Shown piece by piece: positions 14,824 through 22,856 of a stretch of DNA of 27,878 nt; positions within the stretch are counted from its first letter, which is position 1; each line of letters starts with the position of its first letter. Under the pieces are notes generated by a model. It made no database searches. It worked only from the letters and a program-made list of their open reading frames with translations, and had not been told where the DNA came from. Location: contig CAZOSF010000028.1 in NCBI GenBank assembly GCA_964582415.1, positions 1 to 27,878 of the forward strand, given 5' to 3'. A program made the translations under genes and the position numbers. This stretch comes from CAZOSF01 sp964582415 (lineage in GTDB: Bacteria; Bacteroidota; Bacteroidia; Flavobacteriales; Flavobacteriaceae).

Positions 14824-15498
14824 TTAAGCATTTGAAACTTTAGAAGCCACAACGGTGATGGTCAATTCGATCTCATCATTGATGAACTTATCACCTAGGT
14901 TGTCAAATACCGATTTAGACCCGTAGTTCACATCCCATAAGGTACGATCGATGCTAAAGGTTTCACTCTTTAGTTCGATGCTATCCCCTTGCATTGAAAT
15001 TGAAGCAGGGAAAGTTACATTATGGGTTTTGTCTTTCATAGTTAGGTTTCCAGACACCATGGTTTTACCCTCGTTCACAGTAATCTCGGTAATCTCAAAT
15101 TTGGCAGAAGGATATTGGTTTACATTGAAGAAATCCCCCTCTTTACCTTCAACGGTACCTTTTAAATGGGCTTCCAAGTTGTTTTTCATATCCCCTTCCA
15201 AATCGAGGTCGGTGATGGTGGTCATATCGATTACGAAGGAACCTGCTTTTACCATTTCCTCCTGAACATCGATGATTCCTTCCGACAACTGAACAGTTCC
15301 ATTGTGAGTACCAGTAGGCTTAGAACCCTTCCACTCAATAACAGAAGCTTGAGTGTCTACGGTATAACTACTAGCCATTTCTACTTCCGCCACTTCCTGA
15401 GCCTCGGTTACTTCAGCACTATTTTCATTATTCTTACATGAGATGGCTCCCAGACCAATAAAAGCTAAAAGAGCTACATTCAAAACAATTTTTTTCAT
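14824..15498 (-). CDS. YceI family lipoprotein
   Basis: A 224-residue protein with a lipoprotein signal ending LGAISC (Cys21), an acidic linker rich in Glu, Ala and Val, then a YceI beta-barrel from about residue 45 to the end. Typical marks are YTVDTQASVIEWKGSKPTGTHNG at its start, the FFNVNQYPSAKFEI strand, GNLTMKDKTHNVTFP, and the close of the barrel ELTITVVA. YceI proteins are lipocalin-like and bind polyisoprenoids or other amphiphilic lipids in the periplasm. The physiological ligand here is unknown. The minus strand at 15534-15527 reads TATTTTTG, a possible -7 box, without a clear -33 element. Confidence 0.92.
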   Translation of the reverse strand: MKKIVLNVALLAFIGLGAISCKNNENSAEVTEAQEVAEVEMASSYTVDTQASVIEWKGSKPTGTHNGTVQLSEGIIDVQEEMVKAGSFVIDMTTITDLDLEGDMKNNLEAHLKGTVEGKEGDFFNVNQYPSAKFEITEITVNEGKTMVSGNLTMKDKTHNVTFPASISMQGDSIELKSETFSIDRTLWDVNYGSKSVFDNLGDKFINDEIELTITVVASKVSNA

Positions 15499-15587
15499 AA
15501 CAAATTTTACGTTTTTGGTTAAGCGACAAAAATAAGTTGCTACAGAAATTTCGTTCTTAAATTTGTATTAAAATTTTTTGGTGACAT

Positions 15588-15620
15588 TTTGGCATTTCAC
15601 CATGAATGGCAATACTTTTG
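15588..15620 (+). promoter_or_regulatory. Bacteroidota-type promoter upstream of grpE
   Basis: TTTG (15588-15591), a 21-base spacer, and TACTTTTG (15613-15620) match the primary-sigma consensus. Transcription would start near 15627, leaving a leader of about 28 bases before the grpE ATG. Confidence 0.5.
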
Positions 15621-15622
15621 CA
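15607..15622 (+). promoter_or_regulatory. Sigma-54-like (-24/-12) element upstream of grpE
   Basis: TGGCAATACTTTTGCA matches the RpoN consensus TGGCAC-N5-TTGCA at ten of eleven specified bases, with the invariant GG and GC at the required ten-base separation. It overlaps the -7 box of the other candidate promoter and would start transcription near 15633. Confidence 0.42.
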
Positions 15623-15654
15623 AGGCTTCAATAAACACTATTTGAAAGAGCGCC

Positions 15655-16206
15655 ATGAGCAAGAAAAATAAAGAAAAAGTAGCGGTAGCCGAAGAAGAGA
15701 AAGCACAAAAAAACGGCACCGAAACAGTGGAAAAAGGAGAAAATACGTCAAAAAAGGATCCAGTGGAAGAACTTAAAGCGGAGGTCGAAAAGGAGAAAGA
15801 TCGCTATTTGCGATTGTTTGCCGAATTTGAAAATTATAAGAAACGAACTGGGAAAGAGCGTTTGGATTTATTCAAAACGGCAAGTCAGGATGTGATGGTT
15901 TCCTTGTTACCCATATTGGACGACATGGATAGAGCTTTGGTTGAGTTGCGAAAGAGTGAAGATGATAGTTATTTTACTGGCGTTGAGCTTATCAGTAACA
16001 AGCTAAATGAAACCTTGCGTCAAAAAGGATTGGCTGTGATGGAGGTGAATCAAGGGGATACCTTTGATGCGGAACTACATGAAGCCATTACTCAAATTCC
16101 AGCTCCTGAAGAATCGCTCAAAGGAAAAATCATTGATGTTATAGAAAAGGGGTACACCCTAGGAGACAAAATCATCCGATATCCAAAAGTAGTGATAGGA
16201 CAATAA
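15655..16206 (+). CDS. grpE: Nucleotide exchange factor GrpE
   Basis: A 183-residue protein with a charged, Lys/Glu-rich N-terminal tail of about 45 residues, a long coiled-coil helix (from about VEELKAEVEKEKDRYLRLFAEF), the family signature ENYKKRTGKERLDL, and a C-terminal beta domain ending GYTLGDKIIRYPKVVIG. GrpE dimers bind the DnaK ATPase domain and release ADP so that substrate can be released and DnaK recycled. It lies four bases upstream of dnaJ, forming a grpE-dnaJ operon; dnaK is not in the window. The ATG is preceded by two overlapping candidate promoters. Both its length and domain order are normal. Confidence 0.97.
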   Translation: MSKKNKEKVAVAEEEKAQKNGTETVEKGENTSKKDPVEELKAEVEKEKDRYLRLFAEFENYKKRTGKERLDLFKTASQDVMVSLLPILDDMDRALVELRKSEDDSYFTGVELISNKLNETLRQKGLAVMEVNQGDTFDAELHEAITQIPAPEESLKGKIIDVIEKGYTLGDKIIRYPKVVIGQ

Positions 16207-16210
16207 GCGT

Positions 16211-17332
16211 ATGAAAGAAGATTTTTATGAAATATTAGGGATTTCAAAGAATGCCACGGCTGCTGAAATAAAAAAGGCCTATCGGAAAAAGGCAATCGAA
16301 TACCATCCCGACAAGAACCCTGGGGATGCCAAGGCTGAGGAAATGTTTAAGAAGGCTGCTGAAGCCTATGAAGTATTAAGCGACCCAGATAAGAAAGCAC
16401 GCTACGATCAGTATGGTCATCAAGCATTTGAAGGTGGTGGCTTTGGTGGTGGAGGTATGAATATGGATGATATTTTCAGTCAGTTTGGGGATATCTTTGG
16501 AGGTGCCTTTGGAGGCGGAGGCTTTAGTGGTTTTGGCGGATTTGGAGGGGGCGGCGCCCAACGTAGGGTGAAAGGAAGTAACCTTCGAATTCGGGTAAAA
16601 CTAACCTTGGAAGAAATCGCCAACGGCGTTGAAAAGAAAATCAAGGTTAAACGCAAAAAGCAAGCACCAGGAACTACCTATAAAACCTGTCCAACCTGTA
16701 ATGGAATGGGGCAGGTAACCAAAATTCAAAACACTATTTTAGGCCGAATGCAAACGTCCACCACCTGCGGCACTTGTCGAGGAGCGGGTCAGGTGCTCGA
16801 TCATAAACCAGCAAATGCTGATGCCGACGGAATGGTGGTATCCGAAGAAACCGTTTCCATCAAAATCCCTGCAGGAGTGGTAGATGGTATGCAATTAAAA
16901 GTTTCAGGAAAAGGAAATGAAGCACCAGGCAATGGTATCGCCGGGGATCTATTGGTCGCTATTGAAGAGTTACCTCATACTAGCTTGCAGCGAGAAGGAG
17001 ATAATTTACACCATGATCTATATATCAGTTTCTCCGAGGCTGCCCTAGGCACCAGCAAAGAAATTGAAACCGTAAGTGGAAAGGTGCGTATCAAGATCGA
17101 TCCGGGAACCCAAAGTGGTAAAATCCTTCGTTTGCGAGGAAAGGGAATACCAAGTATTAACGGCTACGGTACCGGTGATTTATTGGTGCATGTAAATGTG
17201 TGGACCCCTAAGGTTTTGACGAAGGAACAAAGGGAATTTTTTGAAAAAATGAAGACGGATAGTCATTTTATTCCCAAACCTGAGAAAGAGGATAAATCGT
17301 TCTTTGAGAAGGTAAAAGATATGTTTTCTTAA
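16211..17332 (+). CDS. dnaJ: Chaperone DnaJ with a single zinc centre
   Basis: A 373-residue Hsp40. The J domain (1-70) has the HPD triad at residues 32-34, which stimulates DnaK ATPase. A Gly/Phe-rich linker (about 75-118) follows, then the cysteine domain, substrate-binding domains (KIPAGVVDGMQLKVSGKG onward) and a C-terminal dimerisation tail. Only two CxxCxGxG repeats are present (C160/C163 and C186/C189), whereas E. coli DnaJ has four. By position they correspond to the two repeats that make zinc centre II; those of centre I are replaced by non-cysteine segments (QAPGTTYK and DHKPANADADG). The frame is intact, so this is not decay. It acts with DnaK and GrpE in protein folding. Four bases separate it from grpE. 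Confidence 0.96.
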   Translation: MKEDFYEILGISKNATAAEIKKAYRKKAIEYHPDKNPGDAKAEEMFKKAAEAYEVLSDPDKKARYDQYGHQAFEGGGFGGGGMNMDDIFSQFGDIFGGAFGGGGFSGFGGFGGGGAQRRVKGSNLRIRVKLTLEEIANGVEKKIKVKRKKQAPGTTYKTCPTCNGMGQVTKIQNTILGRMQTSTTCGTCRGAGQVLDHKPANADADGMVVSEETVSIKIPAGVVDGMQLKVSGKGNEAPGNGIAGDLLVAIEELPHTSLQREGDNLHHDLYISFSEAALGTSKEIETVSGKVRIKIDPGTQSGKILRLRGKGIPSINGYGTGDLLVHVNVWTPKVLTKEQREFFEKMKTDSHFIPKPEKEDKSFFEKVKDMFS

Positions 17333-17418
17333 AAAACCGTTAATTAAATTATTTTACCTATATTTGGTTGTCGCTTATCTCAAAGGCGATAATTTTTCTT
17401 TTTCATAGCAATTTTTTT

Positions 17419-17446
17419 CCCACCCTAATCCCTTAGGGTGGGTTTT
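17419..17446 (+). terminator. Intrinsic terminator downstream of dnaJ
   Basis: CCCACCCTAA and TTAGGGTGGG form a perfect 10-bp stem around a TCCC loop, followed by TTTT and, after GCA, another T-run. It lies almost 90 bases after the dnaJ stop. The AT-rich stretch between them has no gene I can support; a TATATTTG box at 17359-17366 makes a short transcript possible. Confidence 0.75.
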
Positions 17447-17526
17447 GCATTTTTAGGGACTTGTTGAAACTTTGTAACAAATCCGTGTATAACCCTACTT
17501 ACATAGGAAATTAACGAGGAATCAAC

Positions 17527-17556
17527 TTGAACTTCTTTTCGGAAGTCATACCTTTA
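17527..17556 (+). promoter_or_regulatory. Candidate promoter of the ABC transporter operon
   Basis: TTG (17527-17529), a 19-base spacer, and TACCTTTA (17549-17556) match the flavobacterial TTG-N19-TAnnTTTG form with one deviation at the last base. The ATG follows 17 bases later. Confidence 0.32.
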
Positions 17557-17573
17557 ACCATCAAAAAAACGCT

Positions 17574-18503
17574 ATGGAAAACCTTCTCGAAGCCAAAGAA
17601 GTGTCCAAATCTTTTGGAAACTACAAGGCATTGAATGATGTATCTATATCGGTTCCCAAAGGTTCCATCTATGGGCTGTTGGGACCCAATGGTGCCGGAA
17701 AAACCACCTTTATCCGTATCATCAATCAAATTACTATGCCCGACAAAGGTTCGGTCTTTCTGGATGGGGAACCTCTTCGTCCGGAACATATCCAAAATAT
17801 TGGGTATTTGCCGGAGGAAAGAGGTTTATATAAAACGATGAAAGTTGGGGAGCAAGCCATCTACCTTGCTCAATTAAAGGGACTTTCAAAATCGGAAGCC
17901 AAAATTCGCCTAAAAGAATGGTTCGAACGATTGGAAATAGGGGACTGGTGGAACAAGAAAATACAAGAATTATCCAAGGGAATGGCCCAGAAAATCCAGT
18001 TTGTGGTGACCGTTCTTCATAAACCAAAATTGCTCATTTTCGATGAACCTTTCAGTGGATTTGACCCTATTAATGCCAATCTCATCAAAGAAGAAATTTT
18101 AAAACTTCGTCAAGATGGAGCCACAGTAATCTTCTCTACGCACCGTATGGAGTCGGTAGAGGAAATGTGTGATCACATTGCATTGATCCATAAGTCCAAT
18201 AAACTGTTGGAAGGGAAACTAATCGATATAAAGCGTCAATATAAGTCGAATACCTTTGAGGTAGGAATTATAACCGATCAACGTCAAAGTGTGGGACAAG
18301 AATTGCAAGCTCGTTTCGAGGCATCTCCAGCTACTTTTAAGACCATCAATGATGAACTTCAGTACACGATTAAAATTCCTGAAACGGTGGCGCCTAATGA
18401 GCTTTTAAGTTATTTGACCACCAAAGGGCAAGTAAGCCATTTTGTGGAAGTGGTCCCTTCCGCCAATGATATCTTTATTCAAACCGTCAATAATAACAAT
18501 TAA
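17574..18503 (+). CDS. ABC transporter ATP-binding protein (NatA-like, with C-terminal DUF4162-type extension)
   Basis: A 309-residue nucleotide-binding subunit. Walker A GPNGAGKT is at residues 37-44, the signature appears as LSKGM (133-137) instead of LSGGQ, Walker B LLIFDEP at 153-159 with the D-loop SGFD, and the switch His at 190 (STHRM). After the ATPase core, about 85 residues form an extension of the type found in ABC-2 exporters (DUF4162), with the typical PEERGLY motif after the Q-loop region. It drives a membrane exporter together with the permease encoded six bases downstream. The substrate is unknown; relatives export sodium or peptides. First gene of an ABC-ABC-MscS cluster. Confidence 0.93.
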   Translation: MENLLEAKEVSKSFGNYKALNDVSISVPKGSIYGLLGPNGAGKTTFIRIINQITMPDKGSVFLDGEPLRPEHIQNIGYLPEERGLYKTMKVGEQAIYLAQLKGLSKSEAKIRLKEWFERLEIGDWWNKKIQELSKGMAQKIQFVVTVLHKPKLLIFDEPFSGFDPINANLIKEEILKLRQDGATVIFSTHRMESVEEMCDHIALIHKSNKLLEGKLIDIKRQYKSNTFEVGIITDQRQSVGQELQARFEASPATFKTINDELQYTIKIPETVAPNELLSYLTTKGQVSHFVEVVPSANDIFIQTVNNNN

Positions 18504-18509
18504 GTCGCC

Positions 18510-19823
18510 ATGAATCATCTTTCGCTCATAATAACACGTGAATATCTGAACAAGATTCGGAACAAGTCGTTTATTATAATGACGTTTCTAAGTCCATTGC
18601 TTATTGTAGCCATCTTTAGTTTGGTAGCCTATCTTTCCCAACTAAATAATGATAAGGAAAGGGTCATTTCTGTACTTGACGAAAGTGGTTTGTTCCATGC
18701 CCAATTTGAAGACACCGATAATTTGAAATTCCAAAGGGTAGAAGGAACCGATTTGACTACCGCCAAGGAAAACGCCGAAAAGTCCAAAGTATATGGGTTG
18801 CTATACATCCCAAAAATTTCCAAAGTAGATGAGTTGGAAACGGCCATTCGATTTTACTCGGAAGACTCACCTTCTTTAATTGTTATGGATAACATTGAAG
18901 ACGCCATTCAAAAAAAGGCAAATGCACTAAAATACGAAGAAGCTGGTTTGAACCCGGAATTAGTACAGTCCTTGCGCATCAATGTAAACCCTACTCTAGA
19001 AACGTTTAGCGGTCAAGAAACTTCGAAATTGGGATCGGGTCTAAAACTGATTTTCGGAGGGGCTGCTGGATATCTACTCTTCATGTTCATCATCATATAC
19101 GGCAATATGATTATGCGAAGCGTTATTGAGGAGAAAACCAGTAGGATTATCGAAGTGATCATCTCATCTGTAAAGCCGATTAAGCTGCTTTTAGGAAAAA
19201 TCTTCGGAACTACATTGGCTGGAATTACGCAATTTTTGGCTTGGGTGGTTTTGATAGGGATCCTAAGTGCCGTTGTTTCCAGTATGCTGGGTATCGATAT
19301 GGCGAATGCCTCGGCACAAGGGCAAATGGTTCAGCAAATGCAGCAAAGCAATCCGGGTATGAATGACACAGTAGCGCAGGTAATGACCGAATTTTTTAAT
19401 CTACCCATATTGAATCTGATAGTAATGTTCGTTTTATTCTTCGTGGGAGGATATCTACTCTACGCATCAATGTATGCCGCTGTGGGTGCTGCAGTAGATA
19501 GTGAAACCGATACCCAACAGTTTATGTTGCCCATGCTTATGCCGTTAATTTTAGCGGTTTATGTAGGTTTCTTCACAGTTATTGAAGATCCGCATGGTAC
19601 GGTTTCCCAGGTGTTTTCGTATATACCTTTTACCTCTCCAGTTGTGATGCTGATGCGAATTCCTTTCGGCGTACCGATTTGGCAGCAGGTGATATCCGTG
19701 GTAATTTTATTTGCTACCTTTATAGGGATGGTTTGGTTTGCCGCCAAAATTTACAGAGTAGGAATTTTGATGTACGGCAAGAAACCAAGTTATAAGGAAT
19801 TAATAAAATGGTTAAAATATTGA
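18510..19823 (+). CDS. ABC-2 type transporter permease (NatB-like)
   Basis: A 437-residue inner-membrane protein. One transmembrane helix near the N-terminus (about residues 22-44) is followed by an extracytoplasmic domain of about 130 residues (from QLNNDKERV to about 175), then a cluster of five helices (about 180-425) around YLLFMFIIIYGNMIMRSVIEEKTSRIIEVI, where EEKTSRI is the characteristic coupling motif of the family. This topology fits ABC-2 exporters of the NatB/YhaP type. It should pair with the ATPase just upstream. Its TGA stop overlaps the ATG of the MscS gene by one base, so translation of the two is probably coupled. Substrate unknown. Confidence 0.9.
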   Translation: MNHLSLIITREYLNKIRNKSFIIMTFLSPLLIVAIFSLVAYLSQLNNDKERVISVLDESGLFHAQFEDTDNLKFQRVEGTDLTTAKENAEKSKVYGLLYIPKISKVDELETAIRFYSEDSPSLIVMDNIEDAIQKKANALKYEEAGLNPELVQSLRINVNPTLETFSGQETSKLGSGLKLIFGGAAGYLLFMFIIIYGNMIMRSVIEEKTSRIIEVIISSVKPIKLLLGKIFGTTLAGITQFLAWVVLIGILSAVVSSMLGIDMANASAQGQMVQQMQQSNPGMNDTVAQVMTEFFNLPILNLIVMFVLFFVGGYLLYASMYAAVGAAVDSETDTQQFMLPMLMPLILAVYVGFFTVIEDPHGTVSQVFSYIPFTSPVVMLMRIPFGVPIWQQVISVVILFATFIGMVWFAAKIYRVGILMYGKKPSYKELIKWLKY

Positions 19824-20713
19824 TGATACAAGACCAGGCAGCCGAGAAGATAAAGGAGGTTGTTGAAGTTAATATTTGGGGGGCTATCCAAGATTTCTTG
19901 AATTGGGGCTTTCGTTGGGGAGAAGGTGAAAATCAGATTCACATTACCATTGGTTTGGTGCTCGCGGTTTTTGTAGCCTTTATGGTCACGAGTTTTCTAC
20001 TGAAAACGATTCGTAAATTCTACACGCGCAAAATGACCAAGGTGGACACCCAAAAGTTCATCAGTGTCTTCAAGTTCATCAAGTATATTACCTATGTCAT
20101 TGTAGTATTCGTGGTACTCAGTTTGGCTGGGGTGAATGTTACACCAGTTCTGGCTGCATCTGCAGCATTACTGGTGGGGTTGGGCTTGGCTTTACAAGAT
20201 TTATTTCAGGATGTCATCGGAGGTATTTTTATCATTTTAGACAAATCCTTGTTGGTAGGGGATGTGATTGAAATCAATGGTAAGGTGGGTCGCGTGATCG
20301 ATATTAAGTTGCGAACCACTCGCGCTATCACGCGAGATGATAAGATTTTTATCGTTCCCAATCACAAATTCATCAGTGATACGATTTATAACTATACGCA
20401 AAACCATAAACAAACTCGGGAATCTGTACAGGTAGGTGTAGCCTACGGAAGCGACACCGAATTGGTAAAAAAATTATTACTTCAAAGTGTGAAGGAAGAC
20501 AAGCGCATCCTGAAACAGCCCGAGCCCTTCGTTCTATTTGAGGATTTCGGTGATAGTGCCCTTGTTTTCAGTATCTATTTCTTTATTTCCGATAGCTTTA
20601 TCGATCCGGGCATCAAAAGCGACATTCGGTTTCGAATCGATCGTCTCTTCCGTGAGAACAAGGTTACCATTCCATTCCCTCAAAGGGATGTTCATATCTA
20701 TCCTCAGAAATAG
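19823..20713 (+). CDS. Small-conductance mechanosensitive channel, MscS family
   Basis: A 296-residue protein with three transmembrane helices (about residues 40-62, 85-105 and the pore helix 110-145) and a C-terminal vestibule. The pore helix shows the Ala/Gly-packed pattern AASAALLVGLGLALQDLFQDVIGG, and the following beta domain has VGDVIEINGKVGRVIDI and PNHKFI. MscS channels open under membrane tension and release solutes after hypo-osmotic shock. ATG 19823 forms a TGATG overlap with the permease stop and is preferred; ATG 19808 in the same frame would add five residues. Length is that of minimal MscS. It shares a likely operon with the ABC genes. Confidence 0.93.
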   Translation: MIQDQAAEKIKEVVEVNIWGAIQDFLNWGFRWGEGENQIHITIGLVLAVFVAFMVTSFLLKTIRKFYTRKMTKVDTQKFISVFKFIKYITYVIVVFVVLSLAGVNVTPVLAASAALLVGLGLALQDLFQDVIGGIFIILDKSLLVGDVIEINGKVGRVIDIKLRTTRAITRDDKIFIVPNHKFISDTIYNYTQNHKQTRESVQVGVAYGSDTELVKKLLLQSVKEDKRILKQPEPFVLFEDFGDSALVFSIYFFISDSFIDPGIKSDIRFRIDRLFRENKVTIPFPQRDVHIYPQK

Positions 20714-20801
20714 GTCGAATTCCTTTAAGAAAATCTTAGCGGAATCCGTCCCAATTCTTGGGAATACTTTGTTACTTTAGGAACTTCAAAACCCAAATTC
20801 A

Positions 20802-21965
20802 ATGTCGAACATATTGATTGTCGAAGATGAAGCAGCCATCAGACGGGTGCTTGCAAAAATACTTTCCGAAGAAAATAAGGAATATGCGGTGACCGAGGCA
20901 GAGGATGGCCTGGTAGGAGTGGAGCTCGTAAAGAAGCAGGACTTCGACCTGATTTTGTGTGATATCAAAATGCCTAAAATGGATGGAGTAGAGGTGTTGG
21001 AAGCGGTCAAAAAAATTAAACCCGAAATCCCAATTGTAATGATTTCTGGTCATGGCGACCTCGAAACGGCGGTAAATACCATGAAACTTGGAGCTTTTGA
21101 TTATATCTCCAAGCCTCCCGATCTGAATCGTTTACTCAATACAGTCCGAATTGCCTTAGACAGGAAGGAGCTCGTCACAGAAAATACCCGTCTTAAGAAG
21201 AAGGTAGGTAAAAAGTATGAGATGATAGGGGAATCTCAAGCCATTGCCCAAATAAAGGACATGATAGAAAAAGTGGCTCCAACGGAAGCTCGCGTTTTGA
21301 TCACCGGACCCAATGGAACGGGAAAAGAATTGGTTGCACATTGGTTGCACCAAAAAAGTGAACGGTCTGCAGGTCCCCTTATTGAGGTCAACTGTGCCGC
21401 AATCCCGAGTGAATTGATAGAAAGCGAATTGTTCGGTCATGTAAAAGGTGCCTTTACTTCGGCGAACAAGGACAGGGCGGGTAAATTTGAGGCAGCCAAC
21501 GGAGGTACAATTTTCTTGGACGAGGTAGGTGATATGAGTTTATCGGCCCAAGCAAAGGTATTAAGGGCCCTACAGGAGAACAAAGTACAGCGTGTGGGAA
21601 GCGATAAGGATATTAAGGTAGATGTACGGGTCATCGCAGCTACCAATAAAGATTTAAAAAAAGAAATTGAAGAAGGTAATTTCCGCGAAGATCTTTACCA
21701 CCGATTGGCTGTGATATTAATTCAAGTCCCATCCCTTAATGATCGCCGTGAAGACATCCCTTTGTTGGTAGATTATTTTTGCGAAAAGATTGCCGATGAA
21801 CAAGGTACCACTCCCAAAACCTTTTCCAATAACGCACTTAAGTTGTTGAAGGAATATGATTGGACAGGAAATATAAGGGAATTACGCAATGTAGTGGAAC
21901 GACTCATCATTTTGGGAGGAAAAGAAGTTAGCGAACAGGATGTACAAATGTTTGCCAGTAAATAG
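20802..21965 (+). CDS. Sigma-54-dependent response regulator without a DNA-binding domain
   Basis: A 387-residue NtrC-type protein. Residues 1-120 form a receiver domain with the phosphoryl-accepting D54 (LILCDIKMP), acidic E8/D9 and K104. Residues about 140-370 form the AAA+ domain: Walker A GPNGTGKE (169-176), loop 1 GAFTSA (216-221) in place of GAFTGA, Walker B GGTIFLDEVGD (234-244), and the arginine-finger region FREDLYHRL (294-302). The protein stops just after the lid subdomain (NIRELRNVVERLIIL), with no Fis-type helix-turn-helix. It should activate RNA polymerase carrying sigma-54 without binding a specific enhancer itself, as in some other such proteins. No histidine kinase is adjacent. 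Five bases separate it from PPK2. Confidence 0.93.
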   Translation: MSNILIVEDEAAIRRVLAKILSEENKEYAVTEAEDGLVGVELVKKQDFDLILCDIKMPKMDGVEVLEAVKKIKPEIPIVMISGHGDLETAVNTMKLGAFDYISKPPDLNRLLNTVRIALDRKELVTENTRLKKKVGKKYEMIGESQAIAQIKDMIEKVAPTEARVLITGPNGTGKELVAHWLHQKSERSAGPLIEVNCAAIPSELIESELFGHVKGAFTSANKDRAGKFEAANGGTIFLDEVGDMSLSAQAKVLRALQENKVQRVGSDKDIKVDVRVIAATNKDLKKEIEEGNFREDLYHRLAVILIQVPSLNDRREDIPLLVDYFCEKIADEQGTTPKTFSNNALKLLKEYDWTGNIRELRNVVERLIILGGKEVSEQDVQMFASK

Positions 21966-21970
21966 GATAT

Positions 21971-22849
21971 ATGAAAGAAATTAAAAGCAAGGATTACTTT
22001 ATTGATCCTACAATGAAAATCGATCAACTTCCAACCTATGTAGATTTCGATAGGGATGATGATGAGTTGGAATTTCAGTTGGAGAGCGTACGTAAAAAAT
22101 TGGGAAAACTGCAGGATACCTTGTATGCCCATGGTAAGTATGCGGTGTTGGTTTGTTTGCAGGGTATGGATACTGCTGGAAAAGATAGTTTGATTCGAGA
22201 GGTATTTAAAGATTTTAATGCCCGTGGAGTGGTGGTACACAGCTTTAAAGTTCCTACAGAATTGGAACGGAAGCACGATTATTTATGGCGCCATTATATC
22301 GCACTTCCGGCCCGTGGAAAATTTGGGGTGTTCAATCGTACCCACTACGAAAATGTGTTGGTTACACGAGTGCACCCTGAATATATTCTAGGCGAATATC
22401 TTCCTAAGATAAACTCAGTTAAGGATGTAAATGAGGCATTTTGGGCAAAAAGGTTTGAACAGATCAATGCCTTTGAAAAAGGACTGGCGGAAAATGGAAC
22501 CATCATTTTCAAGTTTTTCCTACATATTTCAAAAGAAGAACAGCGTAATCGCCTGCTTCGACGTTTGGAAAAAGAGACCAAGCATTGGAAATTTTCACCA
22601 GGAGATTTAGAAGAAAGAGAGCTTTGGAATCGCTATATGGAATGTTATCAGGATGCAATTCAAAAAACCTCAAAACGACATGCGCCATGGTACAATATTC
22701 CAGCCGATAATAAGGCAGCGGCCAGAGTACTCGTCGCATCCATTCTCTACAATGAATTAAAGAAATATAAAGATATTGTTGAGCCAGATCTTGATCCGGA
22801 GGTAAAGGCCAAAATAAACGAATACAAACAACAATTGATGAATGAATAA
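21971..22849 (+). CDS. Polyphosphate kinase 2 family protein (PPK2)
   Basis: A 292-residue cytoplasmic kinase with a P-loop fold. Walker A is QGMDTAGKDS (64-73). The lid-region motif FNRTHYENVLVTRVHP (121-136) is the family signature, with Arg and His in place for polyphosphate and nucleotide contact. PPK2 enzymes transfer phosphate between inorganic polyphosphate and nucleotides (ADP/GDP to ATP/GTP, or AMP to ADP depending on subclass). The one-domain length fits class I or III; I cannot choose between them from sequence alone. It lies between a sigma-54 response regulator (five bases upstream) and an M28 peptidase whose start overlaps or abuts it, so it is probably expressed with both. Confidence 0.92.
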   Translation: MKEIKSKDYFIDPTMKIDQLPTYVDFDRDDDELEFQLESVRKKLGKLQDTLYAHGKYAVLVCLQGMDTAGKDSLIREVFKDFNARGVVVHSFKVPTELERKHDYLWRHYIALPARGKFGVFNRTHYENVLVTRVHPEYILGEYLPKINSVKDVNEAFWAKRFEQINAFEKGLAENGTIIFKFFLHISKEEQRNRLLRRLEKETKHWKFSPGDLEERELWNRYMECYQDAIQKTSKRHAPWYNIPADNKAAARVLVASILYNELKKYKDIVEPDLDPEVKAKINEYKQQLMNE

Positions 22850-22856
22850 AGTATCC

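Noticed and set aside
20750..20762. CCCAA-TTC-TTGGG hairpin after the MscS gene
   Set aside because: The stem is only five bases and no T-tract follows, so it is not a convincing terminator; it could be an operator but nothing else supports that.
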